Below are positions 1 to 10,331 of a DNA stretch of 64,000 nucleotides, in pieces. Made by a program: the position numbers and the translations under genes. This DNA comes from Lactococcus garvieae (lineage in GTDB: Bacteria > Bacillota > Bacilli > Lactobacillales > Streptococcaceae): positions 1,397,954-1,461,953 of the forward strand of contig NZ_CP065691.1 in the NCBI RefSeq assembly GCF_016027715.1. The letters run 5' to 3'. Under the pieces are notes generated by a model. It searched no databases, was not told where the DNA came from, and worked only from the letters and a program-made list of their open reading frames with translations. Position 1 is the first letter of the stretch; every line of letters begins with the position of its first letter.

Positions 1-24
1 TACACTCACCTTATATTTTAACAC

Positions 25-62
25 AAAATCACAGTAAAACAAGAGTTCAACTGTGATTTTTT
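25..62 (-). terminator. Rho-independent terminator after the degV-family gene
   Basis: On the minus strand the arms AAAATCACAGT and ACTGTGATTTT enclose a 14-nt loop. This lies just downstream of the degV stop codon. Confidence 0.7.
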
Positions 63-66
63 TACA

Positions 67-942
67 TTATGCTCTATTTTTTTCTGCAATCGAAAAAATC
101 GCCAGAGTACCAGACCCTGTATGCGTTACAATCGTTGGACTCAAAGGACGAACGTCAACTCTGTCAACAAGTTTTCGCTCAAGGATTAAAGCTTTAGCCT
201 CTTGTGCTATAGCATCACTTCCAGAGTAAGCAACAATTACACGAGGATAAGTCATGTCCATTCCTTCTAATGTCATGTCAACTAGAGTTTTCACTGCTTT
301 CTTCTTACCACGAACTTTCGACATCTGTGTCAACTTGCCTTCTTTGTCTACAGTAAGCAATGGTTTAATATTAGCCATAGTCCCAACCATAGCAACGGCT
401 TTAGGTATCCGTCCACCACGTGCCAAGTGGTTTAAATCATCAACCATAAATAAGCTTTTCACGCGGAGGATTAGGCTCTCAAAAATGGGCAAAGCTTCAG
501 ATAATTTTTTGCCTGAATCCCGAAGATTTACCATCTCTTGTACCAGATACCCTTCTCCTGAAGCTGCTGCTAGAGTGTCAACTATCGTAATTTTAGCTTC
601 TGGAAACTGTTCGAGAACCATATCTCGGGCAATAATCGCAGATTGATAAGTGCCTGACAAGCCTGATGAAAAAGCCAGATAAACGATTTCTTCTTCTGGA
701 GTTTGAGTGACGTATTTTTTGAATAATTCCGTAAATTGTCCTGAGTTAATTTGCGAGGTTTGAACCGTCTTCCCCGCTTTGATTTCACTTAAAAGAAGAT
801 TGTTATCTAAAGCATCTTCACCCACAGTGGGATAAGTTTGGTCCCCAATAGTAACAGTCATACCCAAAACAGCTACATCATTTTTTTCCAAATACTCTGC
901 ACTCAAATCCGCTGTCGAATCTGTAATAATACGAAAAGTCAT
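67..942 (-). CDS. DegV family fatty-acid-binding protein (FakB-like)
   Basis: A 291-residue DegV-family protein. Family members bind a fatty acid and, as FakB, present it to the kinase FakA for phosphorylation and entry into phospholipid synthesis; many genomes carry several paralogues. Visible family signatures are the N-terminal DSTADL, SSGLSGTYQSA in the first half and ARGGRIPKA in the middle. An in-frame upstream start at 978 would add 12 residues and overlap rlmB. I chose the ATG at 942 because AGGGG lies about 6 nt before it and the protein then begins MTFRIITDSTADL, as in homologues. It follows rlmB with an 11-nt gap, so the two are probably co-transcribed. Family call is firm; the lipid ligand is not visible. 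Confidence 0.9.
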   Translation of the reverse strand: MTFRIITDSTADLSAEYLEKNDVAVLGMTVTIGDQTYPTVGEDALDNNLLLSEIKAGKTVQTSQINSGQFTELFKKYVTQTPEEEIVYLAFSSGLSGTYQSAIIARDMVLEQFPEAKITIVDTLAAASGEGYLVQEMVNLRDSGKKLSEALPIFESLILRVKSLFMVDDLNHLARGGRIPKAVAMVGTMANIKPLLTVDKEGKLTQMSKVRGKKKAVKTLVDMTLEGMDMTYPRVIVAYSGSDAIAQEAKALILERKLVDRVDVRPLSPTIVTHTGSGTLAIFSIAEKNRA

Positions 943-952
943 TATTGCCCCT

Positions 953-1681
953 TTACATCTTGTTTCTAAAAATTTCATACATTAATACGCTTGCTGCGAC
1001 ACTTGCATTTAAACTTTGAACATGCCCCACCATTGGTATAGTAATCATCTCATCCACTTGCTTTTTAAGATTTTGTCCGATACCTTTGCCTTCATTTCCA
1101 ATAATCAAAGCAATCTTACCCGAAGTGTTCCACTTGGAATAAGTTGTTCCATCCATATCTGTGCCAAAAGTCCAAAAGCCAGCTTCTTTTAATTTGTCCA
1201 AAGTTTGTGAAAGATTAGTCACACGTACTACTGGAACGTGCTGAAGTGCTCCGGTACTTGCTTTAACAGCTGTTGGTGTGATACCCACTGAGCGGTGTTT
1301 CGGTATGATGATGGCATCGACTCCTGTAGCATCCGCAGTACGTGCGATTGACCCAAGATTATGAGGGTCTGTTAATTCATCTAAAATCAAGACTGTTGCA
1401 GCTTCTTTATCCGCTATTTTTGCCAAAATAGTAGATAATTCTTCATAAGCAAATTCGGCCACACGCGCAACAAAGCCTTGATGTACACCATCTTCCGACA
1501 TTTTGTTTAACTCTGACTTAGGCGTCCAAGAGATATTTACTTTCTTTTTTCGTGCCAGTTCTTTGATTTTTTCAACATTCTTTCCTCTTAGTTTTTCTTC
1601 AACATAGAGCTTATTTACTACTCCCGCATTAAGAGATTCTGTCACAGCATGTAAGCCGTAGATAATATCCGTATTTTCCAT
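953..1681 (-). CDS. rlmB: 23S rRNA (guanosine-2'-O-)-methyltransferase RlmB (TrmH/SpoU family)
   Basis: A 242-residue SpoU-family methyltransferase that uses S-adenosylmethionine to methylate a ribose in 23S rRNA (G2251 in E. coli numbering for RlmB). The N-terminal substrate-binding domain starts IIYGLHAVTESLNAG. The C-terminal knotted domain shows the motifs IGNEGKGIG and SLNASVAASVLMYE. The frame continues upstream to 1720, but that extension runs through the pepC terminator. The ATG at 1681 gives the usual N-terminus. No Shine-Dalgarno is present before it; instead a TGCTATAAT extended -10 ends 6 nt upstream, so the mRNA may be leaderless. A related tRNA methylase activity cannot be excluded. 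Confidence 0.9.
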   Translation of the reverse strand: MENTDIIYGLHAVTESLNAGVVNKLYVEEKLRGKNVEKIKELARKKKVNISWTPKSELNKMSEDGVHQGFVARVAEFAYEELSTILAKIADKEAATVLILDELTDPHNLGSIARTADATGVDAIIIPKHRSVGITPTAVKASTGALQHVPVVRVTNLSQTLDKLKEAGFWTFGTDMDGTTYSKWNTSGKIALIIGNEGKGIGQNLKKQVDEMITIPMVGHVQSLNASVAASVLMYEIFRNKM

Positions 1682-1687
1682 AATAAT

Positions 1688-1696
1688 ATTATAGCA
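1688..1696 (-). promoter_or_regulatory. Extended -10 promoter of rlmB, probably giving a leaderless mRNA
   Basis: Minus-strand TGCTATAAT, with TATAAT at 1693-1688, is followed by 6 nt and then the rlmB ATG. No good -35 is seen. A start site about 7 nt after the -10 would fall on the ATG. Confidence 0.5.
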
Positions 1697-1723
1697 AAAA
1701 AAGATGCCCAGTTGGGACATCTT
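1697..1723 (-). terminator. Rho-independent terminator of pepC
   Basis: Minus-strand hairpin with arms AAGATGTCCCA and TGGGCATCTT (one bulged T) followed by a T run. It begins inside the last pepC codons. Confidence 0.75.
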
Positions 1724-1729
1724 CCATCT

Positions 1730-3040
1730 TTAAGCCAAAGCACCCATCGGATCCCACGGCAACAATACTTGGGGTTCTGAATTATAAGCAGCAAGTTCTT
1801 CCGCTGTGAGTAAGTCTTTACGTACAACGATTTGGTAAGTGTATTCATCCATCCAAGCGTCGGAAGCAACAAAATATCCTTCTTTACCGACATCTTTCCC
1901 CCAAGAATTTTCCACTTTCCACTTTGTAGGTTCTCCATTTTGATCCAAGTCTACTCCTGTCAAAACCATCGCATGCGTCATCAGAGACTCTGCATAATCT
2001 AAACGTGAAGCTTTATCTTGTGTAAATTGAATATCCAAAGAAGTTTCAAAATCATAGGCATCTAAAGTCAACAAACCATCTTTACGATTAGAAACTTGGC
2101 CGACATCACACCCGAACCAAACTGTCTCTCCTGCTTGCATTTGTTCAATAGCTAACTTTTTAAAGCGAGACATTTCAAGATTCAAATGCTTAACATCGCG
2201 AGCTCCTACAACATTTCCAAGAAACTCAACTGTATATGACTTGTTGTAAGGTTTATCTGCAGTTGGGGCATTAATAATTGAAACATAATCGTCAAGTTGA
2301 ATGTCTACATATTTAGCATAAAACTCTTGGGCACTGCCTGAGAATTTTTCCAGAGTATTTTCTTTATCACGAAAAGCATATTCAAAATTTTGCGGAGGCA
2401 AACCAAGTGTGGCAGCCAAAAAGTTAAAAATTTCTGTTAACAGATTTTCTTTAAGCTCATGTACATCTTGCCCTTTTTCCAAAGCCTCTCTTAGCAATTG
2501 TGCATCTTGGCGTAATAATTTATCCAAATATTGATTCAGTTCACGAGAGTTTGAAGATGCTGCTGATTCAGGATAAATATCTTTCGGTACTACACCATAT
2601 TTTTCAAATAGCGCAACGACCATATCCCATTGTCCACCATCTTGTTGAGGTGTTTGTAAAAGGAATTTCAAACGGCGGTCATCCATGTCCAAATTATTGA
2701 TAATTTGCTCCATAAACCAATTTGATTTTTCATATTTATCCCAAAAGAATGTATAAGCTTGGGAGAGTTCAAAGTTTTCCAACTTGTATTGCCCAATCAT
2801 TTTATGACGGAAAGTGTTTAAAGCCGCAAACATCCAACAACGACCTGATTGTTTTTGATTGGTTACTTTATCTTTGGTCAGATCGATTGAAAACTCGGGG
2901 ATATTGTTTGCATGTGAACTACGCACTTCAAGAGCATTAAGAAGACCATTCTTAGTTGCTGCATTTTCGACCGCACGGAATTTTTGATTCCCGGCAAAAT
3001 TGTCATAAAGTTTTTGTGTAAAATCTTGAGTAATTGTCAT
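1730..3040 (-). CDS. pepC: Aminopeptidase C (cysteine peptidase, bleomycin hydrolase family C1B)
   Basis: A cytoplasmic 436-residue cysteine aminopeptidase that releases N-terminal amino acids from casein-derived and other peptides. It belongs to the papain-like C1B family, which forms a barrel-shaped hexamer. The catalytic Cys68 lies in QSGRCWMF, the His near residue 355 in LMTHAMVLTG and the Asn near 377 in VENSWG. The length matches lactococcal PepC as I recall it, and the sequence is similar throughout. An upstream ATG (3061) would add 7 residues; I chose the ATG at 3040 because GTGGAG precedes it and MTI(T)xDFTQKLY is the known N-terminus. A TATAAT lies at 3081-3076. A terminator separates it from rlmB, so it is probably monocistronic. 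Confidence 0.97.
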   Translation of the reverse strand: MTITQDFTQKLYDNFAGNQKFRAVENAATKNGLLNALEVRSSHANNIPEFSIDLTKDKVTNQKQSGRCWMFAALNTFRHKMIGQYKLENFELSQAYTFFWDKYEKSNWFMEQIINNLDMDDRRLKFLLQTPQQDGGQWDMVVALFEKYGVVPKDIYPESAASSNSRELNQYLDKLLRQDAQLLREALEKGQDVHELKENLLTEIFNFLAATLGLPPQNFEYAFRDKENTLEKFSGSAQEFYAKYVDIQLDDYVSIINAPTADKPYNKSYTVEFLGNVVGARDVKHLNLEMSRFKKLAIEQMQAGETVWFGCDVGQVSNRKDGLLTLDAYDFETSLDIQFTQDKASRLDYAESLMTHAMVLTGVDLDQNGEPTKWKVENSWGKDVGKEGYFVASDAWMDEYTYQIVVRKDLLTAEELAAYNSEPQVLLPWDPMGALA

Positions 3041-3115
3041 TTGATACTTCTCCACTTTCATATATTGGTTTTACCATTATAACTTTTTTTAGTGAAAAAA
3101 TCAGCTAATTCTTAT

Positions 3116-3796
3116 CTATTCCATATTATTTAGAAAATTCATTAATGTTTCAGCAGATTTGCGACCGGCTTCGATAATGAACTCGTCAAATTTGACATTC
3201 GCATCATGACTTGCTGTATCTGACATTGCACGAATAATGACAAAGGGTTTCTTCAAGGCTGTCGCTGCTTGTGCAATGGAGGCGCCTTCCATTTCCACAG
3301 CTAAAACATTAGGAAAGTGACGTTTAATTTCCGCAATACGACTATCACTTGAAATAAAACTATCTGAACTTGTAATCAATCCCACAACTGGATTATCTAT
3401 AGCTTTTTTCAGCTCGGAAATAAAGTATTTACTGCTTTCAAAATAGAGAGGCTGTTGCGCCATTTGTCCAAATGAATAGCCGAAGGCAGTCACATCTACA
3501 TCGTGATAAGCAAGCTTATCAGCCACCACCACATCTCCAATTTTTAATTCAGGACTTACTGCCCCTGCTGAACCCGTGTTAACAATTCCATCTACTGAAA
3601 ATACTTCTACCAATAAAGCAACAGCTAAGGCTGACATTACTTTACCGATGCCAGATTGTACTAAAACTACTTCATGTCGCCCAATTGACCCAGTGTGGAA
3701 GATATAGCCATGGCGTGTCAGTTTGCTGGCATCATCTAGATTTTCCACAAGCGTACGCAACTCTTCTTCCATCGCACAAATAATTCCTAATTTCAT
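3116..3796 (-). CDS. mtnN: 5'-methylthioadenosine/S-adenosylhomocysteine nucleosidase
   Basis: A 226-residue enzyme that hydrolyses methylthioadenosine and S-adenosylhomocysteine, removing adenine in methionine salvage and S-adenosylmethionine recycling; the SAH product feeds LuxS where present. Family features are the start MKLGIICAMEEEL with the catalytic Glu, the substrate-binding MEGASIAQ, and the SDTASHD motif with the catalytic Asp. Length is typical for the PNP/UDP phosphorylase superfamily. AAAGGAG precedes the ATG. It sits last in the order glmU-nudF-macP-mtnN known from streptococci, but a terminator lies in front of it and a TATAAT at 3839-3834 suggests its own promoter. Confidence 0.96.
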   Translation of the reverse strand: MKLGIICAMEEELRTLVENLDDASKLTRHGYIFHTGSIGRHEVVLVQSGIGKVMSALAVALLVEVFSVDGIVNTGSAGAVSPELKIGDVVVADKLAYHDVDVTAFGYSFGQMAQQPLYFESSKYFISELKKAIDNPVVGLITSSDSFISSDSRIAEIKRHFPNVLAVEMEGASIAQAATALKKPFVIIRAMSDTASHDANVKFDEFIIEAGRKSAETLMNFLNNME

Positions 3797-3833
3797 TTTT
3801 ATTTCTCCTTTATTTTCTTAAGCTTTCAAATAT

Positions 3834-3839
3834 ATTATA
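3834..3839 (-). promoter_or_regulatory. -10 box of the mtnN promoter
   Basis: Minus-strand TATAAT, 37 nt before the mtnN ATG and just downstream of the macP terminator. The -35 is weak. Confidence 0.4.
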
Positions 3840-3855
3840 TAGCATAAAACTTTAA

Positions 3856-3883
3856 AATAAAACCCCACAGTAAGATGTGAGGG
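3856..3883 (-). terminator. Rho-independent terminator after the glmU-nudF-macP operon
   Basis: Minus-strand CCCTCACA and TGTGGGG pair with one bulged base around a 6-nt loop and are followed by TTTTATTTT. Confidence 0.65.
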
Positions 3884-3896
3884 CCATGAGTATCTT

Positions 3897-4175
3897 TTAA
3901 AAGTAATACCAGAAAAATAATATACCTATACCAATAACGATGAGCGAGGTAATAAGAAGCCATTTATTTACACGACTACTTCTTTTTTTCTGTTTTGCAT
4001 TTTCTATGCGACGACTTTTATAAACTGAATTTTTAGATAAGTCACGTTCAAGCCTATCATACTTTTCTGAAAGCTCACGATCATTTTCTAACTCTTCTTT
4101 TAGACTTCTTTCTAGACGTCTTCTTTTTCTTTCTGCATCTTCAATGATATCATCTGTCAAAAGTGGTTTAGACAT
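3897..4175 (-). CDS. macP: MacP-like membrane-anchored cofactor of a class A penicillin-binding protein
   Basis: A 92-residue protein with a charged, helical N-terminal cytoplasmic part and one C-terminal membrane helix at about residues 70-90, ending at the stop. The N-terminus KPLLTDDIIEDAERKRR resembles the KPLLTDE(x)I start of pneumococcal MacP, which activates the wall synthase PBP2a and is phosphorylated by StkP. The gene order glmU-nudF-macP-mtnN is also that of pneumococcus as I recall it. The start overlaps the nudF stop by 8 nt, implying translational coupling. The assignment rests on N-terminal similarity, topology and synteny; whether the phosphorylated Thr is conserved is not clear from sequence alone. 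Confidence 0.72.
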   Translation of the reverse strand: MSKPLLTDDIIEDAERKRRRLERSLKEELENDRELSEKYDRLERDLSKNSVYKSRRIENAKQKKRSSRVNKWLLITSLIVIGIGILFFWYYF

Positions 4176-4752
4176 CTAAATCTCCTTGTTTTTTCAGATT
4201 TTGAAGTTCCCAGTACCATACAGCCATAATAGTTTTAGCATCACAAATTTGTCCTGCTTCTATCATCATTTTTGCTTCAGGTAAGGTAACTTCAATCATT
4301 TCAAGAAATTCTCCCTCATCATGAAGACGAGGACTTTCTACCTTGGTGAGACCTACTGGAAAATAAAGATACGTTTTTTCAGATGAAAAACCTGGTGTAC
4401 CGTAAAAACTCGTAATTTCTGTTAGACGTTCTGCAGTATAACCAGTTTCTTCTTCTAACTCACGCAAGGCAGCAGCTTTAGGATCGTTTAACTCATCCTC
4501 TTCTAATTTACCTGCAGGGACTTCAAAAATAAATTTTTCAAAAGCTTTACGGTACTGCCCTACTAAAATGAGTTTATCTCCAGTTATGGGTGCAACTGCA
4601 ACCCCTCCATTGTGGAAAACTAGTTCTCTTGAACTCATGCTGCCGTCAGGTAAGCTAACCAAGTCCTTAACAACTTGAAAAATTTGTCCGTGAAAAATTT
4701 GCTCACGAGACAAAGTACTTTCTTCAAACTTTTTCTCGTTATATTCTGGCAT
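4168..4752 (-). CDS. nudF: ADP-ribose pyrophosphatase (Nudix hydrolase)
   Basis: A 194-residue cytoplasmic Nudix hydrolase, most like ADP-ribose pyrophosphatases that split ADP-ribose into AMP and ribose 5-phosphate. The Nudix box is visible around residues 80-105, from AGKLEEDELNDP through ALRELEEETGY, with the metal-binding REL(E)EE core. The protein otherwise has the usual N-terminal beta domain (VVKDLVSLPDGS). It lies between glmU (33 nt upstream) and macP (8-nt overlap), so the three are one operon. Substrate preference among nucleotide sugars is inferred from the subfamily, not proven. Confidence 0.9.
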   Translation of the reverse strand: MPEYNEKKFEESTLSREQIFHGQIFQVVKDLVSLPDGSMSSRELVFHNGGVAVAPITGDKLILVGQYRKAFEKFIFEVPAGKLEEDELNDPKAAALRELEEETGYTAERLTEITSFYGTPGFSSEKTYLYFPVGLTKVESPRLHDEGEFLEMIEVTLPEAKMMIEAGQICDAKTIMAVWYWELQNLKKQGDLDV

Positions 4753-4785
4753 TTTAATCTCCGTTATCTTTATTTTCTAGTAATC

Positions 4786-6213
<1,428 letters not shown>

Positions 6214-6321
6214 TTATATCATATTCTAAGAGTAATTCTAATTATTGTCCTTGATTATATGATTATGCTAAAATATATGCTAAAATGAAGAGAGATTTAC
6301 TATAAAAAAAATGGAGTTAAA

Positions 6322-7113
6322 ATGAAAACAATTGGTTTTATAGGTGTCGGTAAGATGGCATCTGCTATCATTACCGGACTTGATAAGTCAAATGTCCGTG
6401 TGCTTATTTCGGGACGTGATTTGAGAAAAACGCAGGATCAAGCTGATACACTCGGCGTATTTGCCAGCCAATCTCACTGTGAACTTGTGGAACAGTCTGA
6501 CCTTATCGTCATGGCTGTTAAACCACAAATTCTACCTGACATTATGGAAGAAATTTCACCACTTTTTACTAAAGATAAAACCCTCATTTCTATTGCAGCT
6601 GGTTTTGATTTAGAAGCTTTGTCGGATATGTCAAAAACTTATGATTTCCCAATCATTCGTGTCATGCCTAATATCAACGCTCAAATTCAGAAATCAACTT
6701 CTGCTATCGTTCGCAATGAATATGTAAGCCCTGAAGTTTATCAATTGACTCAAGAAATCTTCTCTTCAATTGGTACAGTTCATGAAGTGGCTGAAAAGGA
6801 TTTTTCTACTTTCACAGCTATTGCTGGTTCAAGTCCTGCTTACATCTATATGTTTGTCGACGCCTTAAGTCGAGCTGGAGTTCTTCATGGCATCCCTAAA
6901 GAACAAGCAACAAAGATTGTTGCGGAAACCGTTGCTGCATCTGCACAGATGATTCTAGAGTCTGGTGAGGGTCCTTGGACCTTGGTTGACAAAGTTTCAA
7001 GCCCAGGTGGAACCACTGTCGCTGGCGTTGTCTCTCTTGAGCAAAATAATTTTGTAGCTACTGTAATTGATGCGATCACTGCAACGATTAATAAAGAATC
7101 TACTTTGAGTTAA
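6322..7113 (+). CDS. proC: Pyrroline-5-carboxylate reductase
   Basis: A 263-residue NAD(P)H-dependent enzyme catalysing the last step of proline synthesis. The N-terminal Rossmann motif is GFIGVGKMASAII. The C-terminal signature region shows AGSSPAYIYMFVDALS and the P5CR box VSSPGGTTVAGV. ATGGAGTT precedes the ATG. It stands alone between the divergent glmU operon and rpsO, with two TGCTAAAAT-like extended -10 boxes at about 6264-6285 as promoter candidates. No proA or proB lies nearby. Confidence 0.96.
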   Translation: MKTIGFIGVGKMASAIITGLDKSNVRVLISGRDLRKTQDQADTLGVFASQSHCELVEQSDLIVMAVKPQILPDIMEEISPLFTKDKTLISIAAGFDLEALSDMSKTYDFPIIRVMPNINAQIQKSTSAIVRNEYVSPEVYQLTQEIFSSIGTVHEVAEKDFSTFTAIAGSSPAYIYMFVDALSRAGVLHGIPKEQATKIVAETVAASAQMILESGEGPWTLVDKVSSPGGTTVAGVVSLEQNNFVATVIDAITATINKESTLS

Positions 7114-7137
7114 AGTTTAAGCAAGTACCCTATAAGC

Positions 7138-7166
7138 TTGTAAAAAAATTAAAAATAGTGTAAGAT
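7138..7166 (+). promoter_or_regulatory. SigA promoter of rpsO
   Basis: TTGTAA at 7138-7143, a 17-nt spacer and TAAGAT at 7161-7166. Confidence 0.65.
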
Positions 7167-7172
7167 AAGTAA

Positions 7173-7256
7173 GTAGTTTTTTACAACTCATTCTTGGTTT
7201 CACGCTTTGCCCGCGTCCTACTCGGTATGAGCACTAAATAAAAAGGAGAAAAACTC
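7173..7256 (+). promoter_or_regulatory. Structured 5' leader of rpsO, candidate S15 autoregulatory site
   Basis: The roughly 80-nt leader can pair CTCAT (7187-7191) with ATGAG (7227-7231) around an inner ACGC (7202-7205) and GCGT (7213-7216) hairpin just before the Shine-Dalgarno. S15 leaders in other Firmicutes bind their own protein; that this one does is inference. Confidence 0.35.
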
Positions 7257-7526
7257 ATGGCAATTTCAAAAGAAAAAAAACAAGAACTCATCAAGCAATA
7301 TGCACGTACTGAAGGCGACACTGGTTCACCTGAAGTTCAAATCGCTGTTTTGACTTGGGAAATCAACCACCTTAACGATCACATCAAATCTCACAAAAAA
7401 GACCATGCAACATACCGTGGATTGATGAAAAAAATCGGTCACCGTCGTAACCTTCTTGCTTACCTTCGTGAAAAAGATGTTCCACGTTACCGTGAACTCA
7501 TCGCTTCACTTGGTCTCCGTCGTTAA
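7257..7526 (+). CDS. rpsO: 30S ribosomal protein S15
   Basis: An 89-residue ribosomal protein that binds the central domain of 16S rRNA early in 30S assembly and takes part in an intersubunit bridge. The sequence is typical throughout, with [14 protein letters not shown], the [11 protein letters not shown] segment and the C-terminal [12 protein letters not shown]. Length equals the family norm. AAAAGGAG precedes the ATG. The gene has its own promoter, structured leader and terminator, so it is monocistronic. Codon use is biased toward a small set of codons, as expected for a highly expressed gene. Confidence 0.99.
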   Translation: MAISKEKKQELIKQYARTEGDTGSPEVQIAVLTWEINHLNDHIKSHKKDHATYRGLMKKIGHRRNLLAYLREKDVPRYRELIASLGLRR

Positions 7527-7531
7527 GACTC

Positions 7532-7560
7532 AAAAAAACTGTCTAAAGACAGTTTTTTTA
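7532..7560 (+). terminator. Rho-independent terminator of rpsO
   Basis: ACTGTC and GACAGT flank a short loop and are followed by seven T. Confidence 0.85.
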
Positions 7561-7569
7561 TATTATTAT

Positions 7570-7609
7570 AAATAAAAGTCTTTCAGAATATCTGAAAGAC
7601 TTTTATTTA
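7570..7609. terminator. Bidirectional terminator between rpsO and stkP
   Basis: Perfect arms at 7572-7587 and 7591-7606 (AAAGTCTTTCAGA and its complement) are flanked by A and T runs on both sides. It serves mainly stkP on the minus strand. Confidence 0.8.
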
Positions 7610-7616
7610 TAATCTA

Positions 7617-9536
7617 TTACTTTGGTACTTCAGTAGTTGTTGTAGTAGTTGATGAATTTTCATCTGTTTTCTGATCTGAATTTGTATCAGGGGTCGATTC
7701 TGTAGTTGTTTCCGTTGTTGTGGTTTCAGTAGTCGTTTCTGTTGTAGTTTCAGAAGTTTGATTATCACTGTCACTGTTGCTGCTATTATTTGCTTTAGCA
7801 ACTGTCAACGTAATTTTTGTATTCGACGGATTAAATTTGTCCCCTGGTGCTGGACTCGTTTGTGTAACATAATATCCATTCAAGTTAGAGCTTGAAACTT
7901 CACTTGCCGAACTTGCATCTACAAAAGTGATATTTGAAGTAGGTACACCTAGACTTTCCAACTGGTTAAGATAACTGATTGCGGATGTTGAGCTCAAGCC
8001 ACCAGATGTATAATCAATTGCTGGCATTGTTACTGTATCACCTTCAGAGACATCAAAACTGATTTGACCATCCCCAGTTGGATCGAAGAAATTACCTTTT
8101 GCTGGTGTTTGCTTCACAATCGTACCTGAAGGTTCTGAACTTGTGACGTAATTTATGCTAATTTGATTTTTACTGATGTTTTTGTTCACCATCAAATCAT
8201 CAACGACATCTTGGTATTTTTTACCAACATAATCTTCCATCTTGAAGCCATTAGCTCCTTGGGAAATATAAATATCTACTTTACTATTTTTACGTACATT
8301 TGATCCAGCCTCAGGATTTGTACGCGTAACTTTGTCTTTTTCAACACTGGTGCTTAACTCTTGGATAATATTACCAACTGTAAGATTTTTTTCTTTAATC
8401 GTAGTTTCTGCTTCTTCTTGAGTCATATTTGTGACATCTGGTACAGAGACATTTTGTGGGGTTGTAATTATCCAAGCAGCCACTCCACCGCCTATTAGCA
8501 AAAGAGCAAGGACAATCCAAGCGATTAAAGCTTTACGAGATTTTTTCTTCTTTGGTGCTTCAGTTACTGGTTTATCTGCTTTTTTCTCAACTTCATCTGA
8601 ATCTTTATTGATTAAAGGCTTCGTATCATAAGGATTGATGAGCTTGCTAGGTAAAGCCTTCGTCGCATCCAAATCCTTATCAAAAGTAAGTTTAGGTTCC
8701 CCTTTCCGATCAAGACTGGTTGAAGTTGCCAAGTCTGTCATCATTTCTTCAACATTCGCGTAACGATTATGGATATCTTTAGCAGTTGCTTTAATCACTA
8801 CATTTTCTAATGCCTGAGGAACATCCTTATTAATATTAATAATGCTAGGTACATTTTCTTGGAAATGCTTCAAAGCAATAGCCACAGCAGAATCACCATC
8901 AAACGGAATTTGTCCTGTTAATAACTCAAATAGGATAATCCCAATCGCATAGATATCTGACTGAAGCGTAGCATTCGCACCACGCGCTTGTTCAGGAGAA
9001 AGATAATGCACACTCCCAAACATTGTATTTGTCTGTGTCAGGCTTGTTTCTGTCAACGCCTTAGCGATACCAAAATCAGTGACCTTAACATTCCCACTTT
9101 GCGAAAGCAAGACGTTTTGGGGCTTCAAGTCACGGTGAATAATTCCATGTGTATGTGCACATTCCATAGCGGAAAGGATTTCTGTAGTTATATTGACAGC
9201 TTCTTCATTTGATAAAGGGGCGTGCTCGTTAATATACTGTTTCAGAGTCATACCATCAACATATTCCATAACGATATATTGTTGACTTTCAGACTCTCCT
9301 ACATCAGAAATGCTGACAATGTTTGGATGTGAAAGTTCTGCCATCGCGAACGCTTCTCTCTGGAAACGGGCAATAGCGATATTATCATTTTCAAAATTTG
9401 AACGTAATACTTTTATAGCGACTTGTCGATTATCAAGATATGTATCTTCTCCTTGATAAACGTTTGCCATACCACCACGCCCAACTTCTTTGATAATTTT
9501 GTAGCGATCTGCGAAGATTTTTCCGATTTGAATCAT
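7617..9536 (-). CDS. stkP: Eukaryote-type Ser/Thr protein kinase with PASTA domains
   Basis: A 639-residue membrane kinase of the StkP/PrkC/PknB type that senses peptidoglycan fragments or lipid II and phosphorylates division and wall-synthesis proteins. The kinase domain fills about residues 10-270, with GRGGMANVY, catalytic [11 protein letters not shown] and DFGIAKAL. A membrane helix lies at about 336-360. Three PASTA repeats follow outside the cell. The last ~55 residues are an unusual Ser/Thr-rich tail with ETTT repeats. The start overlaps the pppL stop by one base (TGATG), so kinase and phosphatase are translationally coupled. Pneumococcal StkP has four PASTA domains, so this one is shorter there and longer in its tail. 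Confidence 0.95.
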   Translation of the reverse strand: MIQIGKIFADRYKIIKEVGRGGMANVYQGEDTYLDNRQVAIKVLRSNFENDNIAIARFQREAFAMAELSHPNIVSISDVGESESQQYIVMEYVDGMTLKQYINEHAPLSNEEAVNITTEILSAMECAHTHGIIHRDLKPQNVLLSQSGNVKVTDFGIAKALTETSLTQTNTMFGSVHYLSPEQARGANATLQSDIYAIGIILFELLTGQIPFDGDSAVAIALKHFQENVPSIININKDVPQALENVVIKATAKDIHNRYANVEEMMTDLATSTSLDRKGEPKLTFDKDLDATKALPSKLINPYDTKPLINKDSDEVEKKADKPVTEAPKKKKSRKALIAWIVLALLLIGGGVAAWIITTPQNVSVPDVTNMTQEEAETTIKEKNLTVGNIIQELSTSVEKDKVTRTNPEAGSNVRKNSKVDIYISQGANGFKMEDYVGKKYQDVVDDLMVNKNISKNQISINYVTSSEPSGTIVKQTPAKGNFFDPTGDGQISFDVSEGDTVTMPAIDYTSGGLSSTSAISYLNQLESLGVPTSNITFVDASSASEVSSSNLNGYYVTQTSPAPGDKFNPSNTKITLTVAKANNSSNSDSDNQTSETTTETTTETTTTETTTESTPDTNSDQKTDENSSTTTTTTEVPK

Positions 9537-10309
9537 CAGTCAACCTCCCCATCTTCATTGAGTGCCACTGACTGTTCATCAATTTTTACTAAAATTACTG
9601 TGATATTATCATGTCCGCCAGCCTCATTAGCAAGAGCAACCAATGTCTCAGTCTTCTCAGCTATAGTAGCATCTGAATAGACAACTTCTAAAATTTCTTC
9701 TGAAGAAATCATATTTGTCAGCCCATCAGAATTCATCAAAAGATAATCGCCTGCTTGGACTTCCACAGCTTGAAGATCTGCTTGAACTTCAGCTGACTGT
9801 CCTAATGAACGTGTAATGATATTTTTATTAGGATGAATTTCCGCTTCTTCTTCAGTAATCTGACCGGCATCTACAAGTTCCTGTACCAAAGAATGGTCCG
9901 TTGTTATCTTTTGTAATTCACCATCGCGTATCAAGTAAGTACGGCTATCGCCAACGTGAGCTGAAATAACTTGCCCTTCTTGCATAACTAAAACTTCAAG
10001 CGTTGTGCCCATACCCTGATATTCATCAAGTTTACCTAGGTCTGCAATATTTTCACTTTCATTGCGAATTTGATTGCGCAACCAAGTTTCCAATGTTGCG
10101 ATTGGTGTGCCATCATCAAAAAATGACTCCGACCAAAGTTTGCCCAAATCTTCCACTGTTAATTTACTGGCGACATTTCCTGCCTTATGACCGCCCATAC
10201 CATCTGCCAAAAGAAAAAGACGGTAACCTGCACGGTTTACGTACGTACCAGCGAAGTCCTGGTTAGCAGTACGTTTCATACCAATATCTGATAAAATACT
10301 ATATTCCAC
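9536..10309 (-). CDS. pppL: PP2C-type Ser/Thr protein phosphatase
   Basis: A 257-residue cytoplasmic metal-dependent phosphatase that reverses phosphorylation by the adjacent kinase. PP2C motifs are [10 protein letters not shown] with metal-binding Asp, [19 protein letters not shown] and the C-terminal [11 protein letters not shown]. The length is the family norm. The start codon is GTG, preceded by AAGGAG. It lies 22 nt after rsmB and overlaps stkP by one base. The same fmt-rsmB-phosphatase-kinase order occurs in streptococci. Confidence 0.95.
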   Translation of the reverse strand: MEYSILSDIGMKRTANQDFAGTYVNRAGYRLFLLADGMGGHKAGNVASKLTVEDLGKLWSESFFDDGTPIATLETWLRNQIRNESENIADLGKLDEYQGMGTTLEVLVMQEGQVISAHVGDSRTYLIRDGELQKITTDHSLVQELVDAGQITEEEAEIHPNKNIITRSLGQSAEVQADLQAVEVQAGDYLLMNSDGLTNMISSEEILEVVYSDATIAEKTETLVALANEAGGHDNITVILVKIDEQSVALNEDGEVD

Positions 10310-10331
10310 TTTTGCTCCTTGTTATAAAGAA

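Noticed and set aside
254-646. 130-residue plus-strand frame inside the degV-family gene
   Set aside because: Antisense shadow with no ribosome-binding site and no recognisable protein features.
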